A DNA stretch of 64,000 nucleotides. It comes from Pseudomonas reactans (lineage in GTDB: Bacteria > Pseudomonadota > Gammaproteobacteria > Pseudomonadales > Pseudomonadaceae). The notes under the pieces are model-generated. The model was given only the letters and a program-made list of their open reading frames with translations, had not been told where the DNA came from and ran no database searches. Every line of letters begins with the position of its first letter. Position 1 is the first letter of the stretch. The DNA is taken from assembly GCF_013385825.1 (NCBI RefSeq), contig NZ_JACAPG010000021.1, forward strand, positions 186,001 to 250,000, given 5' to 3'. Below are positions 7,463 to 16,736 of this stretch, piece after piece. The translations under genes were made by a program, and so were the position numbers.

Positions 7463-9238
7463 ATGATGCGCAGCCACTATTGCGGCCAACTGAACGAGAC
7501 CCTGGAAGGTCAGGAAATCACCCTTTGCGGATGGGTTCACCGTCGCCGCGACCACGGCGGGGTGATCTTCCTCGATATCCGTGATCGTGATGGTCTGGCC
7601 CAGGTGGTGTTCGACCCGGATCGCGCCGAGAGCTTCGCCGCCGCCGACCGCGTGCGCAGCGAATACGTCGTGAAGATCACCGGCAAGGTACGCCTGCGTC
7701 CGGCCGGTGCCGTGAACAAGAACATGGCCTCCGGCGGCATCGAAGTGCTGGGCTACGAGCTGGAAGTGCTGAACGAGTCGGAAACCCCGCCGTTCCCACT
7801 CAACGAATACTCCGACGTCGGCGAAGAAACCCGTCTGCGCTATCGCTTCCTGGACCTGCGTCGTCCGGAAATGGCCGAGAAGCTGCGCCTGCGTTCGCGC
7901 ATGACCACCAGCATCCGCCGCTTCCTCGACGAAAACGGCTTCCTGGACGTTGAAACGCCGATCTTGACCCGGGCTACCCCGGAAGGCGCGCGTGACTACC
8001 TGGTGCCGAGCCGCACCCACGCCGGTTCGTTCTTCGCCCTGCCGCAATCACCGCAGCTGTTCAAGCAATTGTTGATGGTGGCCGGCTTCGACCGTTACTA
8101 CCAGATCGCCAAGTGCTTCCGTGACGAAGACCTGCGCGCCGACCGTCAGCCGGAATTCACCCAGATCGACATCGAGACCAGCTTCCTCGATGAAAAAGAG
8201 ATCATGGGCCTGACCGAGCAGATGATCCGCAACCTGTTCAAGGAAGTGCTGGACCTGGAGTTCGGCGATTTCCCGCACATGACCTTCGAAGAAGCCATGC
8301 GCCGCTACGGTTCCGACAAGCCAGACCTGCGTAACCCGCTGGAACTGGTGGACGTGGCCGACCAACTGAAAGAAGTCGACTTCAAGGTGTTCAGCGGCCC
8401 GGCCAACGACCCTAAATGCCGCATCGCTGCCCTGCGCGTGCCTGGCGGCGCGAGCATGCCGCGCAAGCAGATCGACGACTACACCAAGTTCGTCGGCATC
8501 TACGGTGCCAAGGGCCTGGCGTACATCAAGGTCAACGAGCGCGCCAACGGTGTTGACGGTCTGCAATCGCCGATCGTGAAAAACATCCCGTTGGACAACC
8601 TCAACGCGATCCTCGATCGCGTTGGCGCGGTTGACGGCGACATCGTGTTCTTCGGTGCCGACAAGGCCAAGATCGTCAGCGAGGCCCTGGGCGCGCTGCG
8701 CATCAAGCTGGGTCACGACCTGAGCCTGCTGACCTGCGAATGGGCCCCGATGTGGGTCGTTGACTTCCCGATGTTCGAAGAGAACGACGACGGCAGCTTC
8801 AGCGCCTTGCACCACCCGTTCACCGCGCCGAAGTGCTCGCCGGCCGAGCTGGAAGCCAACCCGGCGGGCTCGCTCTCCCGCGCCTACGACATGGTGCTCA
8901 ACGGCACTGAGTTGGGTGGCGGTTCGATCCGTATCCACCGCAAAGAGATGCAACAAGCGGTCTTCCGCCTGTTGGGCATCAACGAAGCGGAACAGGAAGA
9001 GAAGTTCGGCTTCCTGCTCGACGCCCTGAAATACGGCGCGCCGCCGCACGGTGGCCTGGCGTTCGGTCTGGACCGCCTGGTGATGCTGATGACCGGCGCC
9101 CAGTCGATCCGTGAAGTGATCGCCTTCCCGAAAACCCAGAGTGCTGCGGACGTCATGACCCAGGCTCCAGGTGTGGTGGATGCCAAGGCACTGCGCGAGT
9201 TGCACATCCGCCTGCGTGAGACGCCGAAGGCTGAGTAA
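7463..9238 (+). CDS. aspS: Aspartyl-tRNA synthetase (Asp/Asn type)
   Basis: 591 residues, the normal length of bacterial AspRS. An N-terminal OB-fold anticodon-binding domain (about 1-105; CGWVHRRRDHGGVIFLDIRD) is followed by a class II catalytic core: motif 2 FRDEDLRADRQPEFTQID (about 217-234), a GAD insertion domain, and motif 3 GLAFGLDRLVMLM (about 531-543). The ATG at 7463 begins MMRSHYCGQ, as in other Pseudomonas AspRS; an upstream in-frame ATG at 7409 would add 18 unrelated residues. Pseudomonas AspRS is non-discriminating and also charges tRNA-Asn. Ends at a terminator. Confidence 0.98.
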   Translation: MMRSHYCGQLNETLEGQEITLCGWVHRRRDHGGVIFLDIRDRDGLAQVVFDPDRAESFAAADRVRSEYVVKITGKVRLRPAGAVNKNMASGGIEVLGYELEVLNESETPPFPLNEYSDVGEETRLRYRFLDLRRPEMAEKLRLRSRMTTSIRRFLDENGFLDVETPILTRATPEGARDYLVPSRTHAGSFFALPQSPQLFKQLLMVAGFDRYYQIAKCFRDEDLRADRQPEFTQIDIETSFLDEKEIMGLTEQMIRNLFKEVLDLEFGDFPHMTFEEAMRRYGSDKPDLRNPLELVDVADQLKEVDFKVFSGPANDPKCRIAALRVPGGASMPRKQIDDYTKFVGIYGAKGLAYIKVNERANGVDGLQSPIVKNIPLDNLNAILDRVGAVDGDIVFFGADKAKIVSEALGALRIKLGHDLSLLTCEWAPMWVVDFPMFEENDDGSFSALHHPFTAPKCSPAELEANPAGSLSRAYDMVLNGTELGGGSIRIHRKEMQQAVFRLLGINEAEQEEKFGFLLDALKYGAPPHGGLAFGLDRLVMLMTGAQSIREVIAFPKTQSAADVMTQAPGVVDAKALRELHIRLRETPKAE

Positions 9239-9276
9239 GGCTGCTGCGTGAAAGCGCACTGAGGTTTACGCAGTCT

Positions 9277-9304
9277 AAAAAGGCGCATCTTCGGATGCGC
9301 CTTT
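9277..9304 (+). terminator. Intrinsic terminator after aspS
   Basis: AAAAAGGCGCATC, loop TTCG, GATGCGCCTTT: a UUCG-type tetraloop hairpin with a short T-run. Confidence 0.8.
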
Positions 9305-9373
9305 GCGTTAAAGGACTACCTCCCGCCTGGGGCGGGGTTGATCAAGGTTTCTATAGAATTTCGGAGTTGTGTT

Positions 9374-10120
9374 ATGGCTGGCCATTCCAAGTGGGCGAAC
9401 ATCAAGCACCGCAAAGAGCGTCAGGATGCCAAGAAAGGCAAGATCTTCACCAAGTGGATCCGCGAGCTGACCGTCGCCGCCCGCCAGGGCGGTGGTGACC
9501 CCGGCTCCAACCCGCGTCTGCGCCTGGCGTTGGACAAGGCGCTTGGCGCCAACATGAGCCGCGACATCATCGACCGCGCCGTGGCCCGTGGCGCCGGTGC
9601 TGCCGATACCGACGACATGGTCGAACTGAGCTACGAAGGCTACGGCCCGGGCGGCGTGGCGGTGATGGTCGAGTGCATGACCGACAACCGTAACCGCACC
9701 GCGGCAGCCGTACGTCATGCGTTCAGCAAGTGCGGTGGCAACCTTGGCACCGACGGTTCGGTGGCTTACCTGTTCGAGCGCAAAGGGCAGATAACCTTTG
9801 CACCGGGCACGGATGAAGACGCGTTGATGGAAGCTGCGATGGAAGCAGACGCAGACGACGTGGTGACCAACGAAGACGGCTCCATCGATGTATTCACCTC
9901 GTTTGCCAGCTTCTACGCCGTGCGCAATGCGCTGGAAGCCGCCGGCTTCAAAGGCACCGACGCGGAGATCGTGATGCTGCCGACCACCAGCGCCGAGCTG
10001 GACCTGGACGGTGCGCAGAAGGTGCTGAAGATGCTGGATATGCTCGAAGACCTGGATGATGTGCAAAACGTGTATTCCAATGCCGACATCCCGGAAGATG
10101 TGGCTGCACAACTTGGCTAA
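9374..10120 (+). CDS. yebC: YebC/PmpR family protein
   Basis: 248 residues, full length for the YebC family. It begins MAGHSKWANIKHRKERQDA, the family hallmark, and contains GDPGSNPRLRLALDKA. Members act as DNA-binding regulators (PmpR represses the quinolone signal system in P. aeruginosa) and, in recent work, as ribosome-associated factors that relieve stalling at polyproline. Which applies here is not visible. It sits just upstream of ruvCAB, as in most gammaproteobacteria, but a REP pair separates it from ruvC. Confidence 0.95.
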   Translation: MAGHSKWANIKHRKERQDAKKGKIFTKWIRELTVAARQGGGDPGSNPRLRLALDKALGANMSRDIIDRAVARGAGAADTDDMVELSYEGYGPGGVAVMVECMTDNRNRTAAAVRHAFSKCGGNLGTDGSVAYLFERKGQITFAPGTDEDALMEAAMEADADDVVTNEDGSIDVFTSFASFYAVRNALEAAGFKGTDAEIVMLPTTSAELDLDGAQKVLKMLDMLEDLDDVQNVYSNADIPEDVAAQLG

Positions 10121-10128
10121 CTGCCCCC

Positions 10129-10228
10129 TGTAGGAGCGAGCTTGCTCGCGAAAATCGTCAACGATAACGCTGGACATCTGACACCCAGCGGCGCTTTCGA
10201 GTTTTTCGCGAGCAAGCTCGCTCCTACA
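10129..10228. repeat. REP inverted pair (GAGCGAGCTTGCTCGCGA family)
   Basis: Two REP units face each other: TGTAGGAGCGAGCTTGCTCG at the left end and its reverse complement at the right, enclosing about 50 bases. It lies in the yebC-ruvC spacer. The same sequence family recurs at 28089 and 33371. Confidence 0.9.
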
Positions 10229-10278
10229 GTGAGTAGGCGTCGTCTCTGATGCCTCAATTCAATAAACCCGCAGGCGTT

Positions 10279-10803
10279 ATGACTTTAATCCTAGGTATCG
10301 ACCCCGGTTCGCGCATCACCGGTTTTGGCGTGGTGCAACAGACCCCGCGCGGCTGTGTCTACGTCGCCTCGGGCTGCATCCGCACCGGCGCGGGCGAGTT
10401 GGCCGAGCGCCTGCAGATCGTCTATCGCGGCGTGCGTGAAGTGATCCAGACCTACGGGCCGGTCACCATGGGCATCGAAAAGGTGTTCATGGCAAAAAAT
10501 GCCGATTCGGCGTTGAAGCTGGGCCAGGCCCGTGGCGCCGCCATCGTGGCTGGAGCGGAGGAGGGCATGGAAATCGCCGAATACACCGCGACCCAAGTGA
10601 AGCAGGCCGTGGTCGGCACCGGTGCGGCCAATAAAGAGCAGGTGCAGATGATGGTCATGCACATGCTCAAGCTCACCTCAAAACCGCAGATCGACGCCTC
10701 CGACGCCCTGGCCATTGCCATCTGCCATGCGCACACCCGATCCAGCCTGCTGCCTCATGGCCTGGGTACGGCACGCAGTCGTGGCGGGCGCCTGCGTCTC
10801 TGA
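10279..10803 (+). CDS. ruvC: Crossover junction endodeoxyribonuclease RuvC
   Basis: 174 residues, the usual RuvC length. RuvC is the Holliday-junction resolvase that cuts junctions after RuvAB branch migration. The acidic active-site positions are seen in LGIDPGSRITGFG (Asp8), MGIEKVF (Glu about 67) and IDASDALAIAICHAH (Asp pair about 139-142). The ATG at 10279 starts MTLILGIDPG as in homologues; the in-frame ATG at 10249 would add a ten-residue extension overlapping nothing conserved. It is first in ruvC-ruvA-ruvB. Confidence 0.97.
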   Translation: MTLILGIDPGSRITGFGVVQQTPRGCVYVASGCIRTGAGELAERLQIVYRGVREVIQTYGPVTMGIEKVFMAKNADSALKLGQARGAAIVAGAEEGMEIAEYTATQVKQAVVGTGAANKEQVQMMVMHMLKLTSKPQIDASDALAIAICHAHTRSSLLPHGLGTARSRGGRLRL

Positions 10804-10870
10804 TAGCATCAGCGCAATCGTAATTTCCGGTCAGGCCTTGATCTGACCCCAAGCTTTAAGGATCTGAACC

Positions 10871-11482
10871 GTGATTGGACGCTTGCGCGGCACCCTGGCT
10901 GAGAAACAGCCGCCGCACCTGATTCTGGATGTAAACGGGCTGGGGTATGAGCTGGAAGTGCCCATGACCACCCTGTATCGCCTACCGTCGGTCGGTGAGC
11001 CGATTACGCTGCACACCCACTTGGTGGTGCGCGAGGACGCACAGTTACTCTATGGTTTCATTGGCAAGCGTGACCGCGACTTCTTCCGTGAGCTGATCCG
11101 CCTCAACGGCGTGGGCCCCAAACTGGCCCTGGCGTTGATGTCGAGCCTGGAAGTGGATGAGCTGGTGCGTGCTGTGTCGGCCCAGGACACGTCGGCGCTG
11201 ACCAAGGTGCCGGGCGTCGGCAAGAAGACCGCCGAGCGCCTGTTGGTAGAACTCAAGGACCGCTTCAAGGCCTGGGAAGTGGTGCCGAGCATGTTCGCCC
11301 TGGTGCCGAATCAGCCGGATATGCCGGCTGGCCAGGTTGCCAGCGCCGAAAGCGATGCCGTCAGCGCCCTGATTTCCCTGGGCTACAAGCCGCAGGAAGC
11401 CAGCAAGGCCGTGTCGGCCATCAAGGACAAGAACCTGAGCAGTGAAGACATGATCCGCCGCGCCCTGAAGGGAATGATTTAA
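10871..11482 (+). CDS. ruvA: Holliday junction branch migration protein RuvA
   Basis: 203 residues starting with GTG (MIGRLRGTLAEKQPP). Domain I is an OB-fold, domain II has the helix-hairpin-helix pairs LNGVGPKLALALMSS and VPGVGKKTAERLLVELKDR (about residues 71-85 and 106-124), and domain III (about 155-203) binds RuvB. RuvA holds the four-way junction as a tetramer. It is joined directly to ruvB, whose GTG follows the ruvA stop without a gap. Confidence 0.97.
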   Translation: MIGRLRGTLAEKQPPHLILDVNGLGYELEVPMTTLYRLPSVGEPITLHTHLVVREDAQLLYGFIGKRDRDFFRELIRLNGVGPKLALALMSSLEVDELVRAVSAQDTSALTKVPGVGKKTAERLLVELKDRFKAWEVVPSMFALVPNQPDMPAGQVASAESDAVSALISLGYKPQEASKAVSAIKDKNLSSEDMIRRALKGMI

Positions 11483-12541
11483 GTGATTGAAGCTGATCGT
11501 CTGATTGCAGCCACTGGCCCGCGCGACCGTGAAGAGGTCCAGGACCGCGCCATCCGCCCCTTGAGCCTGGCCGAATACATCGGCCAGCCTACCGTGCGCG
11601 AGCAGATGGAGTTGTTCATCCAGGCTGCGCGCGGGCGCAGTGAGTCCCTGGACCACACGCTGATCTTCGGGCCTCCTGGGTTGGGCAAGACCACCCTGGC
11701 CAACATCATCGCCCAGGAAATGGGGGTGTCGATCAAGTCCACCTCCGGCCCGGTGCTGGAGCGTCCGGGGGATCTGGCGGCGTTGCTGACCAACCTTGAG
11801 CCCCATGACGTGCTGTTTATCGACGAGATCCATCGGCTCTCGCCGATCGTCGAGGAGGTGCTGTACCCGGCGATGGAGGACTTCCAGCTCGACATCATGA
11901 TCGGTGAAGGCCCGGCCGCTCGCTCGATCAAGCTCGACCTGCCACCGTTCACGTTGGTCGGTGCCACAACACGTGCGGGCATGCTCACCAACCCGTTGCG
12001 AGACCGTTTCGGCATTGTTCAACGTCTAGAGTTCTATAGCACGGCAGACCTGGCGACCATCGTCAGCCGTTCGGCGAGCATTCTCGGTTTGCCGCTGGAC
12101 CCGGAAGGCGCGTTTGAAATCGCCCGTCGAGCCCGCGGTACGCCACGGATTGCCAACCGCTTGCTGCGTCGCGTGCGAGACTTTGCCGAAGTGCGGGCCA
12201 AGGGGCACATCACCAAGGCGGTGGCCGACTTGGCGTTGAACCTGCTGGATGTGGATGAGCATGGTTTCGATCACCAGGATCGACGTCTACTCTTGACCAT
12301 GATCGAGAAGTTCGACGGTGGCCCGGTGGGGGTCGACAGCCTGGCCGCGGCCATCAGTGAAGAGCGCCATACCATTGAGGATGTGCTGGAGCCGTACTTG
12401 ATCCAGCAGGGTTACATCATGCGTACGCCGAGGGGGCGAGTGGTCACGCGCCACGCCTATCTGCACTTCGGGTTAAACATTCCGTCACGATTGGGCGAGA
12501 TGCCTGTAGTAGACGAATTCCTCGATGCAGTGGACGATTAA
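11483..12541 (+). CDS. ruvB: Holliday junction branch migration ATPase RuvB
   Basis: 352 residues. The AAA+ ATPase drives branch migration. Walker A is GPPGLGKTTL (about 62-71), Walker B is VLFIDEIHRL, sensor 1 is GATTRAGML, and the C-terminal winged helix carries TPRGRVVT. The GTG start abuts the ruvA stop codon (TAA then GTG), so translation is coupled. About 140 bases without a gene separate it from ybgC and probably contain the tol promoter. Confidence 0.98.
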   Translation: MIEADRLIAATGPRDREEVQDRAIRPLSLAEYIGQPTVREQMELFIQAARGRSESLDHTLIFGPPGLGKTTLANIIAQEMGVSIKSTSGPVLERPGDLAALLTNLEPHDVLFIDEIHRLSPIVEEVLYPAMEDFQLDIMIGEGPAARSIKLDLPPFTLVGATTRAGMLTNPLRDRFGIVQRLEFYSTADLATIVSRSASILGLPLDPEGAFEIARRARGTPRIANRLLRRVRDFAEVRAKGHITKAVADLALNLLDVDEHGFDHQDRRLLLTMIEKFDGGPVGVDSLAAAISEERHTIEDVLEPYLIQQGYIMRTPRGRVVTRHAYLHFGLNIPSRLGEMPVVDEFLDAVDD

Positions 12542-12681
12542 AAGCTTCACGCCAGACGATTTATCCGAGGTTTGTGCTGTCCTAGTGGCTGGTGTCGTCA
12601 TTCAGTCAGTAAGAAATGTTTCAGACAACGAAAAAACAGTTGCCCAGCCGGATTGGCAACCTGAGGAGTAAGCACTAGAGT

Positions 12682-13137
12682 ATGCGCGCGCAAAACGGGG
12701 ATCAGTCGTTCGCACATCGCTGTCGCGTTTATTACGAGGACACCGATGCCGGCGGCATCGTGTATTACGTCAACTACCTCAAGTTCATGGAGCGGGCTCG
12801 AACCGAGCGGCTACGGGAGCTGGGCTTTGCCCAATCCCAGCTGGCAGGGGAGGACCTGTTATTCGTCGTGCATTCCAGCGAGGCGCGCTACCACGCGCCG
12901 GCGCGGCTGGACGACGAACTGTTGGTCAGCGCTGAAGTAATCGAATTGAACCGTGTCAGCCTGCGTTTCAAGCAGCAGGTCAGGCGGGCAACGGATGCAA
13001 CGCTGCTCTGTGAGGGGCAGTTCCTGGTGGCCTGTGTGCGCACCAATAGTTTGAAACCCCGGGCCATTCCCGAAGCTCTACGTGCGGCCTTTGCCGACGT
13101 AAGCGGCGCGGGTAAACAATCAAAGCAGGAGATTTAG
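12682..13137 (+). CDS. ybgC: Tol-Pal system acyl-CoA thioesterase YbgC
   Basis: 151-residue hotdog-fold thioesterase. The N-terminal catalytic motif YYEDTDAGGIVYYVNYLKFMER begins at about residue 19; its Asp is the nucleophile or base in this family. YbgC hydrolyses short or long acyl-CoA and associates with phospholipid enzymes at the inner membrane. It is the first gene of ybgC-tolQ-tolR-tolA-tolB-pal-cpoB, with one base between its stop and the tolQ GTG. Confidence 0.95.
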   Translation: MRAQNGDQSFAHRCRVYYEDTDAGGIVYYVNYLKFMERARTERLRELGFAQSQLAGEDLLFVVHSSEARYHAPARLDDELLVSAEVIELNRVSLRFKQQVRRATDATLLCEGQFLVACVRTNSLKPRAIPEALRAAFADVSGAGKQSKQEI

Positions 13138-13138
13138 C

Positions 13139-13834
13139 GTGGAACCTACCGTCGTCGACCATTCCTCCATGTGGAGCCTGGTCAGCAATGCCAGTGTTGT
13201 GGTTCAACTGGTCATGCTGACCCTGGTAGCCGCATCGGTTACCTCTTGGGTCATGATTTTTCAGCGCAGCAACCTGCTGCGTGCCGGTCGACGTGCCCTG
13301 GAGAGCTTTGAAGAGCGCTTCTGGTCGGGTATCGACCTGTCCAAGCTTTACCGTCAGGCGGGCAGCAACCCGGACCCGGATTCGGGCGTCGAGCAGATCT
13401 TCCGCGCCGGCTTCAAGGAATTCTCCCGCCTGCGCCAGCAGCCTGGTGTTGACCCGGAAGCTGTAATGGAAGGCGTGGCCCGCGCCATGCGCGTCGCCAT
13501 TTCCCGCGAAGAAGAGAAGCTTGAGCAAAGCCTGCCGTTCCTCGCCACCGTCGGTTCTGTAAGCCCGTACATCGGCCTCTTCGGTACTGTGTGGGGCATC
13601 ATGAACTCCTTCCGTGGTTTGGCCCAGGCCCAGCAAGCGACCCTGGCCACCGTGGCCCCGGGTATTGCCGAAGCCCTGATCGCCACCGCGATCGGCTTGT
13701 TCGCTGCTATCCCGGCAGTAATCGCCTACAACCGTTTTGCCGCCCGCGGCGAGAACCTGATTGGCCGTTACTACACCTTCGCCGATGAATTCCAGGCGAT
13801 CCTGCACCGTAAAGTGCACACCAGCGAAGAATAA
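13139..13834 (+). CDS. tolQ: TolQ proton-channel subunit
   Basis: 231 residues with three membrane helices (about 20-42, 133-155 and 168-192). The second and third carry PYIGLFGTVWGIMNSF and PGIAEALIATAIGLFAAIPAV, the ExbB/MotA/TolQ pore pattern. With TolR it uses the proton gradient to energise TolA during outer-membrane constriction at division. GTG start, one base after ybgC, with GGAG upstream in the ybgC 3' end. Confidence 0.97.
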   Translation: MEPTVVDHSSMWSLVSNASVVVQLVMLTLVAASVTSWVMIFQRSNLLRAGRRALESFEERFWSGIDLSKLYRQAGSNPDPDSGVEQIFRAGFKEFSRLRQQPGVDPEAVMEGVARAMRVAISREEEKLEQSLPFLATVGSVSPYIGLFGTVWGIMNSFRGLAQAQQATLATVAPGIAEALIATAIGLFAAIPAVIAYNRFAARGENLIGRYYTFADEFQAILHRKVHTSEE

Positions 13835-13848
13835 GCAGGTATCTCACG

Positions 13849-14310
13849 ATGGCTTTAATCACTCGAGCTCGAACCAAGCGCAAGCCGGTCGCCGAGATGA
13901 ACGTAGTGCCTTACATCGACGTGATGCTGGTGCTGCTGGTTATCTTCATGGTGACCGCGCCGATGCTCAATCAGGGCGTGAAGGTTGATCTGCCCAAGGT
14001 TTCCAGCGAAGCCTTGCCGCAAGACAACAACACCCAGGTCCTGACCATTTCGATCAAGGCTGACAAGACCTATTACTGGAACCTTGGCAGCGAAGTCGAC
14101 ACCCAGAAACAGCAGGACAAGGCCATGACCTTGCCGCAGATGACCGACGCGGTGACCAAAATCATCCGCTCCGGCAACGAAGGCGGCAAGCACACCCAGG
14201 TCTTCATCCGCGGCGACAAAGTGGTCGACTACGGCTCCGTCATGGGCGCCATGGGCGGACTGCAGAAGGCCGGCGTGGGTAACGTTGGCCTGATTACCGA
14301 GGCGCCCTGA
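13849..14310 (+). CDS. tolR: TolR proton-channel subunit
   Basis: 153 residues: short cytoplasmic N-terminus, one membrane helix (about 20-40, VVPYIDVMLVLLVIFMVTAP) with the key proton-relay Asp in YIDV, then a periplasmic ExbD-like domain. Slightly longer than E. coli TolR (142). Its stop overlaps the tolA start by one base (TGATG). Confidence 0.96.
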   Translation: MALITRARTKRKPVAEMNVVPYIDVMLVLLVIFMVTAPMLNQGVKVDLPKVSSEALPQDNNTQVLTISIKADKTYYWNLGSEVDTQKQQDKAMTLPQMTDAVTKIIRSGNEGGKHTQVFIRGDKVVDYGSVMGAMGGLQKAGVGNVGLITEAP

Positions 14311-15383
14311 TGCAGCAACAGCGAGAGCCGTCCGCCTCGGAAAGCTACTTCTGGCCTAGCGTCTGGGCAATTGCCCTGCACGTCCTGGTGTTTGGCATGC
14401 TGTTCGTCAGCTTTGCCATGACTCCGGACCTGCCGCCAGCCAAGCCGATCGTGCAGGCGACCCTGTATCAGCTGAAATCGAAAAGTCAGGCCACCACCCA
14501 GACCAATCAGAAGATTGCGGGTGAGGCCCAGAAGTCGGCTGCGCGCCAGACTGAAGTCGAACAGATGGAACAGAAGAAGGTCGAGCAGGAAGCGGTGAAG
14601 GCTGCTGCGGAACAAAAGAAAGAAGAGGCGGCTCAAAAGGCCGAGGAATCGAAAAAGGCTGACGAAGCCAAGAAAGCGGACGAGGCGAAAAAGGCTGATG
14701 AAGCCAAGAAAGCCGAGAAAGCTGCCGAAGCCAAAAAGGCCGAAGAGAAACAATTGGCTGATATAGCCAAGAAGAAGTCTGAAGAAGAAGCCAAGAAGGC
14801 TGCTGAAGAAGAGGCCAAGAAAAAGGCCGCTGAAGACGCCAAGAAGAAAATAGTCGAAGACGCGAAGAAGAAAGCCGCCGAAGACGCCAAGAAAAAAGCT
14901 GAAGCAGACGAGGCGAAGAAAAAAGTCGCCGACGACGCGAAGAAGAAAGCTGCCGCCGACGCCCAGAAGAAAAAGGCCCAGGAAGCAGCGCGCAAATCCG
15001 CCGAAGAGAAAAAGGCCCAGGCCTTGGCAGATTTGCTCTCCGACACGCCGCAGCGTCAACAAGCCTTGGCCGATGAACGTGGTGATGAAGTCGCGGGCAG
15101 TTTCGACGACCTGATTCGGGCGCGGGCAGCAGAGGGCTGGACACGTCCACCTTCGGCACGTAAAGGCATGACAGTAGTGCTGCAGATCGGCATGTTGCCG
15201 GACGGTACGGTGACTTCGGTCAGCGTGTCCAAGTCCAGTGGTGACGGTTCGTTCGACAGTTCGGCGGTTGCCGCGGTCAAGAATATTGGCCGGTTGACCG
15301 AGATGCAGGGAATGAAACCAAGCGACTTCGCTCCCTATCGTTCATTCAAGATGACATTCACACCTGAGGATCTAGCCTTGTGA
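14310..15383 (+). CDS. tolA: TolA periplasmic-spanning protein
   Basis: 357 residues. One N-terminal membrane helix (about 16-36), then a long Ala/Lys/Glu-rich helical rod (about 75-240) built from repeats such as KKADEAKKADEAKKA, and a C-terminal globular TonB-like domain (about 255-357) that contacts Pal and TolB. It bridges inner and outer membrane. The repeats make this 500-base stretch low in complexity. The tolB GTG overlaps the tolA stop. Confidence 0.96.
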   Translation: MQQQREPSASESYFWPSVWAIALHVLVFGMLFVSFAMTPDLPPAKPIVQATLYQLKSKSQATTQTNQKIAGEAQKSAARQTEVEQMEQKKVEQEAVKAAAEQKKEEAAQKAEESKKADEAKKADEAKKADEAKKAEKAAEAKKAEEKQLADIAKKKSEEEAKKAAEEEAKKKAAEDAKKKIVEDAKKKAAEDAKKKAEADEAKKKVADDAKKKAAADAQKKKAQEAARKSAEEKKAQALADLLSDTPQRQQALADERGDEVAGSFDDLIRARAAEGWTRPPSARKGMTVVLQIGMLPDGTVTSVSVSKSSGDGSFDSSAVAAVKNIGRLTEMQGMKPSDFAPYRSFKMTFTPEDLAL

Positions 15384-16681
15384 GAAACCTTCTTCGAGGA
15401 ATGCTTGTCGTTATTTGCTGTATGGCAGGGATAGCGGCGGCGGATGAAAAGAACATCCTGGTCACCAGCGGTAGCGATCGGGCCACCCCGATCGCGGTAG
15501 TACCGTTCGGCTGGCAGGGCGGCAGCGTGCTGCCGGACGACATGGCCCAGATCGTCAGCGACGACCTGCGCAACTCCGGCTACTACGCACCGATTCCAAA
15601 AGGCAACATGATCAGCCAGCCAAACCAGGCCAGCGAAGTCGTGTTCCGCGACTGGAAAGCGGTAGGTGCGCAGTACCTGATGGTCGGCAATATCACGCCA
15701 GCCGGTGGTCGTCTGCAAATCACCTACACCTTGTTCAACGTGGCGACCGAGCAGCAGGTTCTGACCGGTAGCGTGTCGGGCACGGCCGAGCAGATCCGTG
15801 ACATGGCCCACTACATCTCGGACCAGTCCTTTGAAAAGCTCACCGGTATCAAGGGTGCTTTCTCGACGCGTCTGCTGTACGTAACGGCTGAACGTTTCTC
15901 CGTAGACAACACTCGTTACACTTTGCAGCGCTCGGACTATGACGGTGCACGGGCTGTGACCTTGCTGCAATCACGTGAGCCTATCCTGTCGCCGCGCTTT
16001 GCGCCGGACGGCAAGCGTATTGCCTACGTGTCTTTTGAGCAGAAGCGTCCGCGTATCTTCGTCCAGCACATTGATACTGGCCGTCGTGAGCAGATCACCA
16101 ACTTCGAAGGCCTCAACGGTGCACCGGCCTGGTCGCCGGATGGTTCGCGCCTGGCGTTCGTGCTGTCCAAGGATGGCAACCCGGACATCTACGTGATGAA
16201 CATGGCTTCGCGCCAGATCTCCCGTGTAACCAGCGGCCCGGGTATCAATACCGAACCGTTCTGGGGCAAGGATGGTTCGACCATCTACTTCACCTCTGAC
16301 CGCGGCGGCAAGCCACAGGTCTACAAGGCGAACGTGAATGGTGGTGGTGCAGAGCGCGTTACTTTTATCGGTAACTACAACGCCAACCCTAAGCTTTCGG
16401 CCGATGAAAAGACGTTGGTGATGATTCACCGTCAGGATGGTTTCACTAATTTCCGGGTTGCGGCCCAGGATTTGCAGCGCGGAACCGTAAAAATCCTTAC
16501 AGATACCAACCTTGATGAGTCAGCCACTGTTGCGCCCAACGGCACCATGGTAATCTACGCCACCCGCCAGCAGGGCCGGGGAGTCTTGATGCTCGTGTCC
16601 ATTAATGGACGCGTAAGGCTCCCACTTCCTACCGCACAAGGCGAAGTCAGAGAACCATCCTGGTCCCCTTACCTGAACTGA
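15380..16681 (+). CDS. tolB: Tol-Pal system beta-propeller protein TolB
   Basis: 433 residues with a signal peptide (about 1-21, ending AAA), an N-terminal alpha/beta domain and a six-bladed propeller whose WD40-like blades show SPRFAPDGKRIAYVSFE, APAWSPDGSRLAFVLS and EPFWGKDGSTIYFTSDRGG. Periplasmic; it binds Pal and TolA. The GTG start overlaps the tolA TGA by four bases (GTGA), which supports this start and translational coupling. Confidence 0.97.
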   Translation: MRNLLRGMLVVICCMAGIAAADEKNILVTSGSDRATPIAVVPFGWQGGSVLPDDMAQIVSDDLRNSGYYAPIPKGNMISQPNQASEVVFRDWKAVGAQYLMVGNITPAGGRLQITYTLFNVATEQQVLTGSVSGTAEQIRDMAHYISDQSFEKLTGIKGAFSTRLLYVTAERFSVDNTRYTLQRSDYDGARAVTLLQSREPILSPRFAPDGKRIAYVSFEQKRPRIFVQHIDTGRREQITNFEGLNGAPAWSPDGSRLAFVLSKDGNPDIYVMNMASRQISRVTSGPGINTEPFWGKDGSTIYFTSDRGGKPQVYKANVNGGGAERVTFIGNYNANPKLSADEKTLVMIHRQDGFTNFRVAAQDLQRGTVKILTDTNLDESATVAPNGTMVIYATRQQGRGVLMLVSINGRVRLPLPTAQGEVREPSWSPYLN

Positions 16682-16736
16682 CGCGGCGCTACAAAAAGAT
16701 TTGCTTAACACACTGGGGTTCATTAGGAGTTTCACG

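Noticed and set aside
14640..15030. Low-complexity direct repeats in tolA
   Set aside because: These encode the known Ala/Lys-rich helical rod of TolA and are not a separate repeat element.
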